Origin: Membranipora membranacea
Taxonomy: Eukaryota > Bryozoa > Gymnolaemata > Cheilostomatida > Membraniporidae
NCBI GenBank assembly: GCA_914767715.1
Contig: OU612068.1
Coordinates: forward strand, 6,758,001 to 6,822,000
Direction: 5' to 3'
Length of the DNA stretch: 64,000 nucleotides
This document shows, piece after piece, positions 38,301-49,200 of the stretch (its first letter is position 1; each line of letters begins with the position of its first letter). Under the pieces are notes generated by a model, which saw only the letters and a list, made by a program, of their open reading frames with translations, had not been told where the DNA came from and searched no databases. Position numbers and translations under genes: made by a program.

Positions 38301-41300
38301 AATTAGGTTACATCATTCAATGATGTACTTGTGCGAAAAAATTTACTTTTTTTGTTCAATATAAATACGTGGTTATTTTTTGCTTTCCTAGACACTTTAA
38401 GTCATTGGCTCCACTTTTGGAGTTGCAGACAACAATTCTAGTACTTATAGCAGTTATGGCCTGACTCATAATACCCGTGCATTACTTTTTAATTACTCTT
38501 TTTTTAAATTCTATTAAATTTATCAAAATATTTGAGGCAGGGAGAAAAAATAAACTCATTCAAAAGTGATTTGACTGATTGGAATAAAAAAGAAATTATA
38601 TTTTAAATTTTTTAAATAGTTGATTAATTTGAATGAGAAATTGAAAACTGTAAGTAACTGCCATCACCTGACACCATTTTCAGGACTCTTGTTGTATTTC
38701 AGGAGTTTGAAAAACAGTGGGCAGTACCTGGGTTCCTCAGGGCTAGTGTGTCACATCAGGAGGAACGACGATTCCAACAGGCGATTCTACATTAACATAG
38801 CGAGCTGTGGTGATATAGCAGCAGTGCTATGTCGAGCTGGAGAGGCCATGTGTCTGACACAGAGTCATACTGTGGTGGACGATCGAGAAGAGGCCTCCCG
38901 TATATTCAGATCAGATGGTATTATCACAGAGGTAGGTGTATAGTGCGACTCACTTATAGTGTGAAGGCCTGTAGATAAGTCCAATTCAGCAAATTGTATC
39001 AAACTTGGTCTAGGACTGCTTGTCTCCTGTGACCTGTCACATAGATACTAATGACAGGAAATTAGTAACAAGTTGCCTCAGTCACATTGTATGGTAGAAA
39101 ACAGATAGCGGGGTATATAAGACAACATATATTATGTTTTCAGCAAGAAAGTATGAGTGACGTTTCCATCAAAGATGGTGATTCTTCAGTCATTGGCCTC
39201 CTGTGTACATAACATCGACAAAATGTTGCTGCCTTACTTATTTGAATCACTGCATACTAACTGACTGATCAGTTTGTTTCAAGTATTCCAGTAGCCAAGA
39301 ATTAAAATGTTAATTCCCTGATACATGGCCTTATCTGATGTATATAGATAGCAGTTTGTGACGCCAAACAGTCTGCAAGAATGAAATTATGTTCAGGATG
39401 GCAGAAATAAGCAGACGCCTGATAATTTCAGGTGTTTTTCATGTTGCTCAGATTGGTTCTCAAACTCTTTTGAGAGACATTTTTCCTGGAAAACTTGCAG
39501 TTGAGAGTTTTGGACGAAGTTAAGTGATGATTACAGGCTGCTGTTTCCTGTGTAGATTTGTTGTCTATTTGGCTGTTTGTCTTGTAGGATAATCGAGTGA
39601 ATGGTGCTAGCACAACAAGTCGAGCGATAGGAAGCTGTTACCTGTACCCACAGCTTATACCTGAACCAGAGATCATCAAGAAGACGCTACGACCGGAGGA
39701 TCAGTTCCTCATCATAGCTAACTCTAGTCTCTGGAGGTAAGTGTGCAGAGTCTTGGATCATCAAAATATTTTAGTCTACTGTTAAACCATATATATATAT
39801 GTTATATATCCGATGCCATAATTGAGGTTTGTGAACATTTCCTTATTGAATAACACAAAACAAATACTGAATTCACAGGCTGAGCAGTGTGTGATATCTT
39901 GTCTATATGCAAGTGAGGTTTCGACTTGAACTCACTTCATAAAAATGATATTATTGGCTTTAACTTTCCCACACCTGTGTTGCTTAATCTTTAGACAAAA
40001 TGGTCCTCATTGCTTGAAATATTATCATTTCAATTCATTACGCATTTTAATTGAGAAATAATAATTATATAAAAATTGAGGCTTTTCTTGCATAAACATT
40101 TCTGATCAATGCGTAGCTATGATACAACTCTCACCGCATATGGCGCCAGCATGCTATCGATAGAAAGGTTAGAAACAAATTTTTTTATGTTTGTACAGGT
40201 ATTTATCACATAAGGAAGCCGTGGAGGAGGTACAGTATATAGCTAACCCTGTAGTGGCAGCTAAGAGGCTTCAGGATCTAGCTCAGGGTTACGGCTGTAA
40301 GGAGAACGTCAGTGTCTTAGTCATGCAGTTCAATAACAACGCTCTCTCTGCTGCACCCAGCATGCTAAGTATCAACTCAACTGAGCCTGTCTTCAACACT
40401 TTACCTCAGTAAGTGACAGTCAGTGACCTCTGCGAGAGTCTGATTTCGCTAGCCTTTCCTAAGCTTTGTCTGGGGAAGGTAAGGTCACCTTACATCAACC
40501 TCACCCCAACTTCTGCCAGGGCCATAGATTATTTGTCATATTAACAATATTGTGAGTAATTTTTCCTAGCATGGTATCGTACATAGAAAAAACAGAGGCC
40601 ATATGACTGATCTAATCGATAGGTTGTTGAGAGACCATCCCACAACCTTCATTATGTCGATCACTAGAGGTGTGTTGCCTATGGAATAAAAACGTAACAG
40701 CAATATACTTTTGACAAATTTCCAAGTTGGTCATCTGTTGTGATGACAACAGCAGGAAAAAAACTGTTGAGAAAGACATGAAGATGATACTGGATTAACC
40801 TAGATGACTCATCATGGTGTGACATCCATGTTTTGCAATATGGCAAGGCTTAGGAGGATGGATGTGAAATAAAGTTATAAGTTTTATTTTTATTATCATC
40901 TAAAATGCTAAATTATATTAATCGTTAAAATGAGATTTGTAGCTCTGCTTGCGGTTGTAAAACTTGTGCATCTTTATTATAATTGAATAAGGTAAAGCTT
41001 TTTAAGCGTCAAATTTTGAGCGGACCTTTGCAGCAAACTGAAACCAAAACAGTTTGCAACTTCAACGCATCCTCGATTTGTGTTAATATTTGCTCTGAGA
41101 TTTAGATTTACATTAATAACATTGCAACCGCAGATCAAATCAAGGAGCAAAAACACTTAGATCAAACAAGTAAAGGCTGTCGCCACTCATAATTGTGATG
41201 TTGTCTATTTCTTTATAATGTCGTCTGCATTATCATTTACAGCAATAAGGAGAAGACACTGACCAAAGTAAACAAACGTCCCATACCTGCACCAAGAAGT

Positions 41301-44300
41301 AATAACACATCTAAGGTAAACCTCTCTCATCAACTTCTGCTCATCATACACACACTTGATTTATCTAACTGATTTTAATAAAGCATGCACTGCTTTCTCG
41401 TCTGATCCACAACCAGGTCCTTAATGGTGTTCAGGTTGGCGATCGCGGCTGTAGGCAATCGTTAACGACTGCGATCACCATCCTGAACACCATCAAGGGC
41501 TGGCTGAAGTCTGATCGCACAATGTCTTGCATGGATCGAGTGTATTTCGTGATTTTGCTTACAAGTTTAGCGCAGCTGCTTCTAAAAATAGAATCTCTAC
41601 TCAAAACAGGCTCAGACCTAACTTTCAGCATGCAGCTCTATATTTGATGGAGGAGGTGGCAGAATTATTAGCATGATTGCTTAAAAAAATGTTCCATTGC
41701 AGTGACGGGTTTCACAATTCTTGGCTTAATTAAAGTGAAATGGGAATCAATTCTGTCTGTCCATCTACCTGCCTGCTGGTGCTTTATTATAATCACATTT
41801 CATTGATTCCATCACCGAAGCAAAATTCTGGCTATCAAACCTACAAATTGCCTTGAGAAGTCTGATTTTGACCAATCACATTTCATCTTCGGGTTCCCAG
41901 GATGTAATTGGGTACTCTGCTTTCACTCTGGGGGGTCTTTCAATTAGAAAGAGTGATCCTTTACTGAAGCAAGTTATCGCTATCACATCACTATGACACC
42001 GCTAAAAATTATCACTCACTTGGTGTTTCAATTAGAGAAAATCGCTCCCAAATCGCTCACTCAGAATGTATCTAGTTCCATCAAGTGACTGACTGAGCGA
42101 TCTGAATGAAAGCGAGACCCCTAGCAGTTATCGCTCACTCAGTGAGTGAGTGATCAATCGGTGATAATATTGCGATTTTGGCTGTTTCTAATTGAAAAAC
42201 CCCCCTGGCTAGCCTGATACACAAAAGGTTTTGTGGCTTGCATGAGAGTGATTTGCATTAATCTGTTTATGTAGAATGGTGATTCTAACACATCCCTGGC
42301 TGATAGCACTAGAACTTCGGTAACCTCAGTAGACTTGAGTTATATGAATATCCCCGAGATGTGGGAAGAGGAAAGCCTAGATGGCCTTCAACTTGAGCAA
42401 TCATTACAGAATCGGTTATCACAGGTATAAACGACCCCAGCTATATTACTACACCTGTCCCTCAACTTAGTCTTCAAATCCCTCCCCCCCCCTTCACTCT
42501 TTAGCATGTAGATTCTTAGTTGAGGACAACAAACTACCACTTGTACTTTGACTATCACAGACAGCATGCAAGTGGCTGTAGCACCACCACCACATGCTTC
42601 TCCACTGCACATGATTGCTATCACCATGAGTCAAGCACATTTCTATGATGAAAACTATTCCTTCCGTATTCACCTATTTAGTGTGTGATTTTCTAGAACA
42701 AGCTTGTGCTAGTAGCTACTTTTGAGATATGGTATGCTATATGTGTTCCATGTGCACCACATCACTGCAACACCACATCACTGCAACACCACAACACTTC
42801 TTTTTATCTTTGCAGTACAAATCATTTCACTTTTGCAACTGATTGTATTCTGTGTGATATTTTCAGGCCTAGGCACTTTTATGGGAGGTTTGTATCTGAG
42901 TAGCCGTTGGTGGCTTATATGTGTGGGGGTCGCGCTATCTGTTGTGATGTAAAAATAATTTTAATATTATGATTTTATTGCCAGAACTTAAATTGCAGAG
43001 CAGCATGCAGCTTGCTAGAGAGGAATGATTGTACACTTTTTCATTGTAGGAATTCCACCATTGCATTTATGTCGATCAGATAGAAATATTATTTGTTCAT
43101 CGTATTCCCCCCCCCCCCCGAGGAGGTTGGAATTACTAGTCCTTGTCCTAAATGTTAAATGTATTTATCAACCACAACAGTTTATTGATCCATAGCTCTC
43201 GATGAAAAATCTTGATTATTTAAGCTCAACTACCCTCCCACGCTCCTAAAACATTAATCTATCTCGAACGTACGAAGATGGATAACATTGCTTACATCGT
43301 CAAACAGTTCCTCCTGAGTGAACGACGCAAACCCAGCCACTAAACCTCAACCGGTGCATAGGTGGTGGTTATGTTTTATGTCTGTCTCCTTATCGGAAAT
43401 TATTTGCAATTTTGTAGGTGAAAGAAAGGGAAATACAGAACTTTCTTCAGTCTGTAGAGCCACCAGGGTCGCCTCGCAAGCCTCGACGGGCCAATACTAT
43501 GAATTCACAGTCTACGCTGGGTTCTCAGTCTACAGTTCAAGGTTTGAACCTGACAGACTCTAACTCGACTCTAACAGAAGAGATGACTGAATCTATAGAT
43601 GAGCTGGAGACATTCGACAACAAACAGGCCAAGCTACCTCTTTACTCCTCAGATACGAGACTGATGGATTTTATAGATTCTACCAGTACACTGAGCTCAG
43701 AAGCTCGGGGCCATCCTGGACGCCCGCTAGGCATGTCAAGGGAGCCTCATCACCAGTCAGATACGAGGCTATTACACAGTTCTCAAATAGAGCTGAAGAG
43801 TACTAACTATTTCAACCGTCCACCATTGTCCTGTAGCTCTCTTGAAGAGGAGACTGATGATGAATATGAGAACTATATGCAGTCCGGCCCTAATGATAGT
43901 TACAGTGTATATAGTTCTCAGTCTAGCTCCACTGTTGGACCACCCCAGCCAGGCTCTTATTCAGTATACAGTTCCTCCTCCACTAACGCTCTGATGAGGC
44001 CGATGAGCCGCATGTTGAAGCATACTGATAGCCGACGTAGTGAGATAGAAATCAGCGGACAGAGTCTGAATAGCCGATCTCCTGATGGCTCATACTTCTC
44101 CATAGAGAGTGAGGAAGAGGATGGAGACATTTATGAGAATGTAGCAGCACTAAGAGTCAGATCTAACATGCTGTCACATTCACATTCAAATAGATCGCTA
44201 ACCAGTAAAAAACCTCAAGTACAACCTAAACCACCTAGGCCTCAGTCTCATCACCCGCAATCCAACTCTGGGCCTCATATACACCACCCACAATTTAACT

Positions 44301-44695
44301 CTCGCCCTCAGTCTAGTATTGGACATGACTCTAACTCAAGATTACAGACGAGTAGCGCTAAGTCAAACTCAAGTCTGACACGCAACGGCACTTTTTATCA
44401 GAATTACCATCGTGAGAAGGCAATACTAGATAGAGAGCGAGAGATGCTTGGTGGAGATTTTGACTTTGACATTCCTCAGATGTCTTCCAACATCAGTCTT
44501 CTTCAGTACGATGAGCCTGATATTGTAGTGAATAGCCAAATACTAAGAGAGGGCAACTACAAATATAAACCACCTATCAAACAGAAACCTGTACTCAATA
44601 ACAATACACATCTTATCAGTAATGGTAGTAGTGCTTATGGCAGTGGGTCTGTCTCAACTGTCAGCGAAAACAATATTAACGCTCATTATTTATAG
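20304..44695 (+). CDS. PHLPP: PH domain leucine-rich repeat protein phosphatase (PHLPP), complete
   Basis: ATG is at 20373 in a leader exon starting 20304. Coding exons: 20373-20475, 21804-21961, 23190-23350, 24644-24750, 25964-26146, 27493-27627, 28981-29165, 30047-30222, 31115-31496, 32206-32425, 32959-33019, 33181-33435, 33785-33982, 34206-34368, 36284-36414, 36760-36900, 37699-37893, 38703-38931, 39588-39736, 40199-40408, 41243-41315, 42275-42424 and 43418-44695 (1680 residues; human PHLPP1 is of similar size). Optional exon 37164-37208 adds 15. Order: RA-like segment (about 140-235), PH domain (240-344), leucine-rich repeats (350-870), PP2C domain from GFAESSGSRNK (912-1170), Ser-rich tail. 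PHLPPs dephosphorylate Akt and PKC hydrophobic motifs at membranes. PP2C positions are altered: FDGGRN, SSLWR where human has GLWD, and KENVS. The C-terminus (AHYL) lacks the human PDZ ligand. Poly(A) signal is probably 44747-44752. Confidence 0.93.
21602..21777. repeat. Two neighbouring perfect tandem duplications (32 bp and 25 bp units)
   Basis: A 32-bp unit occurs at 21602-21633 and 21634-21665. An unrelated 25-bp unit occurs at 21728-21752 and 21753-21777. Both lie in PHLPP intron 1 within 200 bases of the exon 2 acceptor at 21801-21803. Confidence 0.9.
22865..22974. mobile_element. 110-bp relative of the CACAGAGTAAGG family
   Basis: Left end CACAGAGTAAGGATTAG and right end TATATCCTCACTTTGTG are imperfect inverse copies. 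Flanks TATATAT and TATATGA agree at 5 of 7 positions, consistent with a decayed target duplication. The interior includes a poly(C) tract. It lies in PHLPP intron 2. Confidence 0.6.
24008..24036. mobile_element. 29-bp palindrome-like insertion, CGCAGAG termini
   Basis: CGCAGAG at the left and CTCTGCG at the right enclose a 15-base centre containing TATATCCTCA, as in the CACAGAGTAAGG family right ends. Flanks ATATCAG (24001-24007) and ATATTAG (24037-24043) match at 6 of 7 bases. Confidence 0.55.
25781..25802. mobile_element. 22-bp insertion made only of two CACAGAGT termini
   Basis: CACAGAGT and ACTCTGTG are separated by six bases (AAGGAT). AGGCAGT occurs at both 25774-25780 and 25803-25809 as a perfect 7-bp direct repeat (8 bp, GAGGCAGT, counting the outer G). 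It lies in PHLPP intron 4. Confidence 0.7.
30482..30561. repeat. About 80-bp intronic hairpin followed by a 24-bp tandem duplication
   Basis: GTTAGCCTTGTCA near the left faces TGACAAGGCTAA on the right. The pairing extends inward with mismatches through the T/G-rich and A/C-rich inner arms. A 24-base unit is then repeated at about 30560-30610. It lies in the PHLPP intron following the exon 30047-30222. Confidence 0.5.
37164..37208 (+). CDS. Candidate 45-nt cassette exon of PHLPP, duplicate of a neighbouring exon end
   Basis: TTTCTCGTTAG precedes it and AACAA|GTAAG follows. It enters and leaves in phase 2, so inclusion adds exactly 15 residues (FLELGCSESSGQRNK, allowing for the split codons) without changing frame. 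Those residues mirror the end of the exon 36760-36900 (QLGFAESSGSRNK). The two donors share AA|GTAAGAG. If included, it repeats the first motif of the PP2C domain. Confidence 0.6.
37274..37370. repeat. 97-bp imperfect hairpin downstream of the cassette exon
   Basis: GTTCACTT...ATCAGT.AGCACTCAC on the left pairs with GTGAGCACTGAT...AAGTGAAC on the right, with a loop rich in GTAGT. It begins 65 bases after the donor of the 37164-37208 exon. It could be a small foldback transposon or a structural element in the pre-mRNA. Confidence 0.6.
37912..38400. mobile_element. 481-bp TTAA-flanked foldback element beside a splice donor
   Basis: The element is 37916-38396, bounded by TTAA at 37912-37915 and 38397-38400. 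Arms of about 150-180 bp are inverse copies beginning AGTGTCTAGGAAAGCAAAA, with a spacer at about 38100-38245. No transposase frame is present. The left end lies only 22 bases after the GT of the donor at 37894, in the PHLPP intron between two PP2C exons. Confidence 0.85.
41419..41498. ncRNA. Pre-miRNA-shaped hairpin in a PHLPP intron
   Basis: Left arm 41419-41451 and right arm 41466-41498 pair over 33 positions. By eye, 27 are Watson-Crick and 2 are G-U, leaving four scattered mismatches. The loop is 14 bases. Total length of 80 and arm length suit an animal microRNA precursor. Arms are locally GC-richer than the intron. Expression is unknown; a short foldback transposon is the alternative. 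Confidence 0.35.
41930..42205. mobile_element. 276-bp inverted-repeat element with GGGGGGTCTTTCAATTAGAAA ends
   Basis: The right end is TTTCTAATTGAAAAACCCCCC, an inverse of the left with one mismatch. The interior is rich in CGCTCACTCAGTGAGTGAG-type motifs. It lies in the PHLPP intron before the exon 42275-42424, ending only about 70 bases from it. A shorter relative lies at about 54641-54754 in RUVBL1. Confidence 0.7.
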
Positions 44696-46199
44696 CTTTG
44701 TTGTACTTAGGAGTTGTGCTCACTTCAAACACTGATTTTTAGGCGTAATAAATAGTAGTATTATTTTACTCCATGGAATGGTTTTTTTCTACTGTGATAT
44801 ATTTGGCACATTCCAATTTTTATACACAAAGGAATAGCAATATAATATTTCAATATTAATTTGTGCATTTTTGCTTCCATGCTGCAATTATTAGATCAAA
44901 TAATTGCTCACCACAAAGGCTGTTATGGACTCATTCCTAAGAATTTGGTTTTTTGTTATCAATTTGACATCTGACACTTTATACACATGGGCATCAATTT
45001 GGAACTTACTCGGCAAAAACATCTGTGTAAGTCAATTCTCGTGTTATATGTTTTTGTACATACATAGCTTCCGTAATTATTCGCCAATTATAATATATTT
45101 TCAAAAACATGACAATTGAAATTCACAAGGGAATGTCAACACCAGTATTATTTTTGTTCAGGATATCTAATTATATTACTCTGTTGACGGCGATTGTCGA
45201 CCATTGACTGACCAAGGAGTAAGTTTCTGAGGATGACTTAGCTAGTTGAGAGGTCAACACTAAATGCCATGGAAGCAGCAAGCACATTAAAGCTAACAGC
45301 GGGTAGCTGTCTCCATGCACAGTTGCACAACTTTCCTCCTGGGGTGAAATCAAAACCGTCAGAGATATTGATGAATTTGACCGATGCTGTGTCCCGTGAT
45401 TATTGGCCTGTTTGTTTAGTGTAATATAATCCAACATTTGCAAAGCTGATAAAATTGTCGCTTTCCTGCCTGACTACGGTAATGACGCGGCCTGATTCTC
45501 CGGGCCTATCATGATAACAGTGAATTATGACGCATTTCACAGTGTGGAATATAAACAATGATGTGTTTGCAGTCTACTCTTTTTATCCAGTAATAAAATA
45601 AGGGGAGGGGAAGCAGCAGATTTATTCTGTCAAGTGCAGTGTAGCTGACAACAACTCATAATTATTGAATAATTCAATCTACATATCGGTTTAACACTTC
45701 AACCCGCTGGCTGCTGTGTCTGACACCTTACCGATTTGTTGCATCACATTTGATCATTTACAGTGAGGCAGGACAGCACAACAGTCACGTAAAATTCGTC
45801 CTACATGGAAACAAGTTTGGACTGGGCGAGCTGCTAGTGACCAACCATCTAGAGAATTTGCGGGAGGTGTCGAGTGAGGTAATTTGATTTAGTCTATCCT
45901 GTGTAATTATATCCAGTAAGAGCTCAATCTATCAGATAATGACAAAGATATGTGACATTTATGGCATCATTTAACCGTTACTTTGCTCATATTTATCATG
46001 CAAAGTTGACGCATGGTTAAAATCTGATAGGTCAATTTAATAGAACCATGTCTGTAACAAACCGGACTGCAAACTTATGGCACCCTAGTTTGCCCTATCA
46101 TCTAAAATCAAATTCGTAGTTACAGTTATTATAAAACCAAAGTGCTTGTTCGCTGGTCTTAATTCCGTCACCACAACTGATATCAAATTTCTTCTCTAG
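44696..46199. other. PHLPP 3' UTR and region upstream of the C2CD4-like gene
   Basis: AATAAA at 44747-44752 probably ends PHLPP transcripts. The rest is mostly AT-rich. Two unassigned open stretches exist: an ATG frame of 51 codons at 45269-45424, and a possible leader exon at 45764-45878 with clean acceptor and donor that is open in one frame. Neither resembles a known family to me. Confidence 0.4.
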
Positions 46200-46255
46200 C
46201 TAAAGCAAAGAGGCGCAGCTTTTCTCGGCTGGTTTAATACCCGGCTCTCGGAGAC

Positions 46256-49200
46256 ATGGAGATTATAGAAGCGAGAGATCCCGTAGCGATGAATGGATTT
46301 ACTAGAAGAAGGCGACAAGGAATCGGTGGAAGAAAATTAGCACTGGACATGATGCCTGAAGATCGAGTGGTGAGTCTCATTTTCAGTCAATTTTGCTAAA
46401 CTTTAGCAGAAATGCTCATAAATGAAAGTTACGAACGTAACACTTGTTGTTGTGTGTAATATTGTATTGATGTTTATGTCTGTGAAGCATACAATCCACT
46501 TTGTATTCAATAACCATGACATGACAAATCGGGCAATAAGCCTCAAGTTTCAATCAGCTATGCAGTGGAAACGTCTGAATTTGCATTAAAATTAATTAAT
46601 AAAATAATATTAACTATGAGATGAATTATTGATGAGTATGAAGAGATTTTGCTGATTGTATTTATAGGCTTTCAGATTGATGTTAGAGGCAAGCCAAGGA
46701 CACGGTGAGTGATATTCTTATCTCCCGGTGAGTCGATCGTTCGACTAAATCAGGCCACTTAAAGTGCTGTGCAAATGTCACTAAGTGTTAAATCTAACAT
46801 TTTGATAACACTTGGTAATTGTTCTGTTGATCGCTTGCAACCCGCTGTGCAGATATTACTTGTTGGAATTGGTTTCAACAATCACGTAACATTATAGGCA
46901 TAGCATCAGACCAGTTAACCACTTGGTATTGAGATTTGCCGCTGACATCGGAACATCTGGTAGGTTGTATGATCTTGTGGGATTGACAGATTTTTTGCGT
47001 CTTTGAATAGGTATGGCTAGTATAAGAGACTGGTTACAGAAGAGATTTAACTCTCTAGACTTGGTTCACGCTAGCAAATCCGCCATCGAAGCAGACAAAA
47101 ATAAATCAGACTGTCTAGCATCTGCAGTCGTGATCACTCCTAAGAACATTCCGGACTTTGTAATTCCGTCGAATCCACACAGGAATCGACTGGTGAAGCA
47201 GAGTAAAAGTGTTTGTTCTCCTTCTTCTGTCAGCTTAAAGGAAGACAACTTAGAATCCTCGAGATTTCAGAAACTCAAATCATCAATTAGCGAGGTGAGT
47301 TCTGATTCTGGCAGCTAGCCATCATTTTTACAACTCTTCCTTGTGTGTGGACCTATAAATATCTTTAGAAGAAGTCCAAAAGCTTAAAATATAGCAACAG
47401 CACAAATATTATGACCAATTTTATCGAAAACAGTGCAAATAGGTGTGAAGGAAGTGTTTTTATCAGGAAGTGTTTTTATCTGCTGATCTTTTTTGGCACA
47501 GGGTCGAATGTTTACCAAAAACACGAGCCTAAGACAGGGTCGAACACGTGCGCAGAGTGATCAGAGTAGTTACAAATCTCAACACCTGAGGGAACAACAG
47601 ATTGACATAATAGTCGACTCTCAGTCCGACGACGGCCACACCACTGAGCCAGGTGAGAATTGAGAAATAATCGGCATTTTGGAAAAAAAGATTTTTCATG
47701 TCACGATGTCACCATGTGAAACTCACGCCTGATTGCATAATAGATCTGACTGATAGACCAGTGCGTTAGTATGGATTTTATGAGGTATTAACGCTGACAG
47801 CTAAGGAATTTTTACAATATGTGTATCAACACCTTGTTGCTATGTGCAATCGTTACTAGATTTTAATCTGATATTTCGATACATGGCGACCCCCCCCACC
47901 CTCCCCACTCACTGTGTCTTTTATTTTCAGATACAAGAATAGCAAATCGCTCCCTTCATTTACCTCATCTAACAGCGGTCACATCATATGGATTCCCGAC
48001 ACTTCTGGAAAGTCCTCACACAAGACGAAAAGAATCGCTGCTGCTCGGCTCAGCAAGCGCAGATGATATACATAAACTAGCATGTAAAAAAAACACATTG
48101 CCTTCAAGTAAGTATTTACCTTAGCTTTAAATTGTATCGATATAATTCATAACATTAGAAATATGTGCCATTCCTTGACTTTGGAAACGACTTATAAACA
48201 TATTTTATATCTTTGAAAAGACTTTTATACATGGCTTATGAATAACTATATATATTTAAAATTCTTCTCAAAGATATTATACATATTTATATACCTTTGA
48301 AAAGAATGATAAATATACCATATATATAGTTATTTATATGTCATTTGTAAAGGTTTTTTATAGGTAAAATATTGCTGCCATATTTTCTTTATTAATACAT
48401 ACATGCATGTGCTTGTGACACGGGGAAGTGTGGCAATGTAATGGAAGTTCTAAATGGGAGTTCTGTTGAGATTTTACTCGGCAGACTTTTGTTCAACAAT
48501 AGTGTTATGGTTTGGTTGCGCAGATTCGATATCCGAGCTAGACTTGATGTGATTATTTCTTACAGTGCATCGTTCTCAGTCTGGATCACCTTTTGATGAT
48601 ATATCCACAGGGCCGTATACAGACTCACTGCTTGTACCAGGGGTGTATTCTCTGAATAATAGTACGATGAGTCTGAGTAATAACTCCTCGCCCAGTGACT
48701 CACCTATCAGTATAAGGTCCTACTACAGGAGACGATCGTCTGCCCCTTCTCTTACTGTAAGTTGAAGGATTTGTTGCATTTAAAACCAGAAATAGACTTA
48801 GCACTTGAAGTATTGATAATTAATCTGATATGACTGCTCAGTGAAATGCTGTTGACCTTATACAGCAGGGAGGTCTGTCTAATTATACTCTTGATCCACA
48901 ATGGGTCATCAGCTAACTAAGTTTTTTGCCATCAAGCTACTGGAATCAACATTCTCTGCCTATATTTAGCTCCGATGGTTAATAATCTAAATTGAAATGC
49001 ATGGAAGTCTGTGTCAGAAGTATTAATCTGACCTCTCTAAGCACGAGACACGGATCATTGTTCCACATTTGCAAAAGTTGATGATGATTTCAGACAAGCA
49101 TTGTGATAATTTTATTTTTAGAGTGATGAGGAGTCAGTGGATGAAGCTTCATTTCAGGGACGCTTCTCACAGCCCTCCTCTCAAGAAGTGGAACTTCTGG

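Noticed and set aside
42388-42952. Frames on both strands with Cys/His-rich translations
   Set aside because: They lie within the last PHLPP intron, over a poly(C) tract and a 16-bp tandem duplication; no family match or splice logic.
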